NCBI RefSeq assembly: GCF_001458355.1
Contig: NZ_CYSA01000003.1
Span: 62,001-126,000 of the forward strand
DNA from: Thalassovita gelatinovora
Lineage (GTDB): Bacteria; Pseudomonadota; Alphaproteobacteria; Rhodobacterales; Rhodobacteraceae
Direction: 5' to 3'
Length of the DNA: 64,000 nt
Shown: positions 62,304 to 64,000 of the stretch, piece by piece
How positions within the stretch are numbered: the first letter of the stretch is position 1
How the letters are laid out: each line of letters starts with the position of its first letter
The notes under the pieces: model-generated
Told to the model about the DNA's origin: nothing
Database searches by the model: none
The model's input: the letters and a program-made list of their open reading frames with translations, nothing else
Position numbers and translations under genes: made by a program

Positions 62304-62798
62304 ATGCGCATAGGCCTTTATCCGGGTACGTTCGATCCAATCACTTTGGGGCATATCGATATTATCCGCAGATCGGCTACGTTGGTCGACCGTTTGGTGA
62401 TCGGGGTTGCAATCAACCGCGATAAGGGACCGCTTTTCACGCTGGAAGAACGCGTTGAAATGATCGAAATGGAAATTGCTCGGTTGCAGCAGGAAACTGG
62501 CGTGGAAATCGTGGTTCACCCGTTCGAAAATCTGCTCATCAACTGCGCTCATGATGTTGGCGCACAGATGATCGTACGCGGCCTGAGGGCTGTTGCTGAC
62601 TTCGAATACGAATTCCAGATGGTTGGCATGAACCGTGCATTGGACAGTTCAGTCGAGACAGTGTTCCTGATGGCGGAAGCGAAGCATCAGGCCATTGCCT
62701 CGAAACTGGTCAAGGAAATAGCACGGCTCGACGGCGACGTTACCAAATTCGTCACTCCCACGGTAAAGGAGAGGCTGCGAGCCAAACTAGATAAGTGA
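62304..62798 (+). CDS. coaD: Phosphopantetheine adenylyltransferase
   Basis: CoaD makes dephospho-CoA from phosphopantetheine and ATP. The 164-aa protein carries the nucleotidyltransferase motif YPGTFDPITLGHIDIIRR and the C-terminal ISS-like block VTKFVTP. GGGGGAG precedes the ATG. A membrane protein gene follows after four bases. Confidence 0.97.
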   Translation: MRIGLYPGTFDPITLGHIDIIRRSATLVDRLVIGVAINRDKGPLFTLEERVEMIEMEIARLQQETGVEIVVHPFENLLINCAHDVGAQMIVRGLRAVADFEYEFQMVGMNRALDSSVETVFLMAEAKHQAIASKLVKEIARLDGDVTKFVTPTVKERLRAKLDK

Positions 62799-62802
62799 GG
62801 CA

Positions 62803-63294
62803 ATGCGACAGTCTTCTCAGGCGGTTGAAAACGAAGTCATCCTGGGTATTCCCCGCAAACGCATGGTGCTGTGGCTGACCATCGCGCCAATGATCCTGAT
62901 GCTATGTTGGGTCAGCTGGAGCGTATCCAAAAACCGTTATGTGGTTACTGCCGAAATGGTGGAAATGGATGCGCCCAGCGAATGCTGGGCGGCCAGTGAT
63001 GGCGGGATTTTCAGCGATGCCCGCGACGCCTTTCGAAGTCGCCAACCGTTGCGCCCGTATCTGGGGTTTTGCGGTGTGGCACGCACAACGATGGGGGATT
63101 TCGCGCTGCCCCCCAGCAAACCGCAGCCTTGGTTGGGGCAAAAACGGTCCGATATCTACACCCGGTTAAATCCGGGGTGTAAATACGATCTGATCGTAAT
63201 TAGCCCGAATGGCCGGCCAACGGAACGTAACCGGGGCAGGGGATCACCCAATCCGCCCCTGATCCGACGGATCCTGTTCACCTATCCCTGCTAG
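62803..63294 (+). CDS. Membrane-anchored protein of unknown function
   Basis: A 163-aa protein with one N-terminal membrane helix (about residues 22-41, VLWLTIAPMILMLCWVSWSV) and a mostly periplasmic remainder with four cysteines (ECWAAS, GFCGVA, GCKYDL, YPC). I do not recognise the family. It follows coaD after 4 bp and is probably co-transcribed. Its last 51 bp overlap the end of a convergent alpha/beta hydrolase gene. Confidence 0.65.
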   Translation: MRQSSQAVENEVILGIPRKRMVLWLTIAPMILMLCWVSWSVSKNRYVVTAEMVEMDAPSECWAASDGGIFSDARDAFRSRQPLRPYLGFCGVARTTMGDFALPPSKPQPWLGQKRSDIYTRLNPGCKYDLIVISPNGRPTERNRGRGSPNPPLIRRILFTYPC

Positions 63295-64000
63295 CCCTGC
63301 TTCGGCGTCGCGAATGAAGCTTTCGCAGGTCTCCGGCTGGGTAACCGGCAACATATGCCCGCCTTCGATCAGCGTCAGGCTGATTTTCGGGTTTTGCCGG
63401 GCGAATTCTGTGCCGTGCAAAGCGGGATCAAGAATTCGATCGTCACGGGCGAACAGCACAGAAACCGGCACCGGCAATTGAGCGTATTTACTGTTCATCC
63501 ATTTAAGGTCCCTAGCCGACGCCAAAAAGTCCCGGCAGGTGTTGCGAAAGGAAACCGGTCGCAACCCCAACAAGCCGCCACCTTGAACGGAATAGGCTTT
63601 GGGGACCGTTTCCGGGCCGAAGGTATAATCGAGAACCATATTGGTATTGCGGATGCTCATCGGAATAGCGAGCGTCCAGCTCAGCAAGAAACGCTTAAGG
63701 TGCGATGTGACCGTGAGCCCCTTAAATGGCGGTGCAACTTCGCCGCCACGCATCGTGAGTGGGGCGAGTAGCGCGAGACCTTTGGTTTTCATGGGGAAAT
63801 CCAACGCCAGGCAGAGTGAAATCGCACCGCCCAGTGAATGCCCGACAACCAATGGCTGATCGAGGCCCAGCGCATCGATCAGTTCGACGATCTGGGCAGC
63901 TTGGGCGCGTGGGTTGGCGGGTGTTTCATCTTCGCGTTCCGACCACCCCATACCGGGGCGGTCAAGTGCGATGACCCGGTGGTCGCGGGCAAGCCCATCA
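63244..64000 (-). CDS. Alpha/beta hydrolase, N-terminus beyond the window
   Basis: The frame is open from the right edge to TGA at 63244-63246. The visible 251 codons include LARDHRVIALDRPGMGWSERED before the first internal Met, and the nucleophile elbow VVGHSLGGAISL. The last residues with GGHMLPVTQPE include the catalytic His. This fits a general alpha/beta hydrolase of esterase or haloperoxidase type. The N-terminal strands lie outside the window. It overlaps the convergent membrane-protein gene by 51 bp. Confidence 0.85.
   Translation of the reverse strand, partial: DGLARDHRVIALDRPGMGWSEREDETPANPRAQAAQIVELIDALGLDQPLVVGHSLGGAISLCLALDFPMKTKGLALLAPLTMRGGEVAPPFKGLTVTSHLKRFLLSWTLAIPMSIRNTNMVLDYTFGPETVPKAYSVQGGGLLGLRPVSFRNTCRDFLASARDLKWMNSKYAQLPVPVSVLFARDDRILDPALHGTEFARQNPKISLTLIEGGHMLPVTQPETCESFIRDAEAGLAGIGEQDPSDQGRIG

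Overview
The window looks like a contiguous stretch of chromosome from a marine alphaproteobacterium of the Rhodobacteraceae/Roseobacter group. This rests on the CckA-pathway genes (chpT, sciP, ctrA), the order lipA ... coq10-like ... cinA-pgpA-ispDF-dusB-ntrBCYX, an NtrC without the sigma-54 contact loop, DUF1127/DUF6477/DUF6456 genes, fused IspDF and an alphaproteobacterial SOS box. No rRNA, tRNA, CRISPR, prophage or insertion sequence was seen. Almost all of the sequence is coding and both strands are used.

Layout. 1-4.1 kb: proline synthesis (proB end, proA), the cell-cycle phosphotransferase chpT divergent from a DUF3553 gene, and the ornithine-lipid pair olsB-olsA. 4.1-11.7 kb: mnmA, the CtrA regulators sciP-ctrA, then ligA-recG and a 40-codon membrane peptide behind a LexA box. 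11.7-20.6 kb: an Fe-S scaffold gene, hisI, gluQ-trmFO, a di-haem peroxidase, an enoyl-CoA hydratase divergent from a thioesterase, an acyltransferase, and DUF1127 divergent from a MocR regulator. 20.7-31.6 kb: rplM-rpsI, an envelope protein, ppk2-tetR, metA with a P-loop protein, two FadL-type outer-membrane proteins, a DMT exporter and guaA. 31.9-38.9 kb: an MttB-family methyltransferase, DUF6477/DUF6456, a VIT-type transporter, oxyR with a peroxiredoxin, and lipA. 39-45.4 kb: two c-type cytochromes, hpt with a small membrane-protein gene, the coq10-like gene, amtB and cinA-pgpA-ispDF. 45.5-52.8 kb: dusB and the nitrogen regulators ntrB-ntrC-ntrY-ntrX. 53-61.7 kb: valine catabolism in two blocks, isobutyryl-CoA dehydrogenase plus a fused hydrolase-dehydrogenase, and mmsA with a LysR regulator. 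Between the blocks lie a YbdK-type ligase, a periplasmic DsrE protein and two paralogous small proteins. 61.7-64 kb: a CBS protein, coaD, a membrane protein and a truncated alpha/beta hydrolase.

Three things stand out. (1) ligA carries about 850 bp of clearly AT-richer DNA that recodes its whole helix-hairpin-helix domain and adds about 150 residues. (2) 3-hydroxyisobutyryl-CoA hydrolase and 3-hydroxyisobutyrate dehydrogenase, consecutive steps of valine breakdown, form one open frame in which the old ribosome-binding site of the second gene is translated as the linker. (3) A perfect GTTC-N7-GTTC LexA site precedes a 40-residue membrane peptide next to recG, which makes it a candidate SOS-induced small membrane protein. 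No complete new multi-gene system was recognised.
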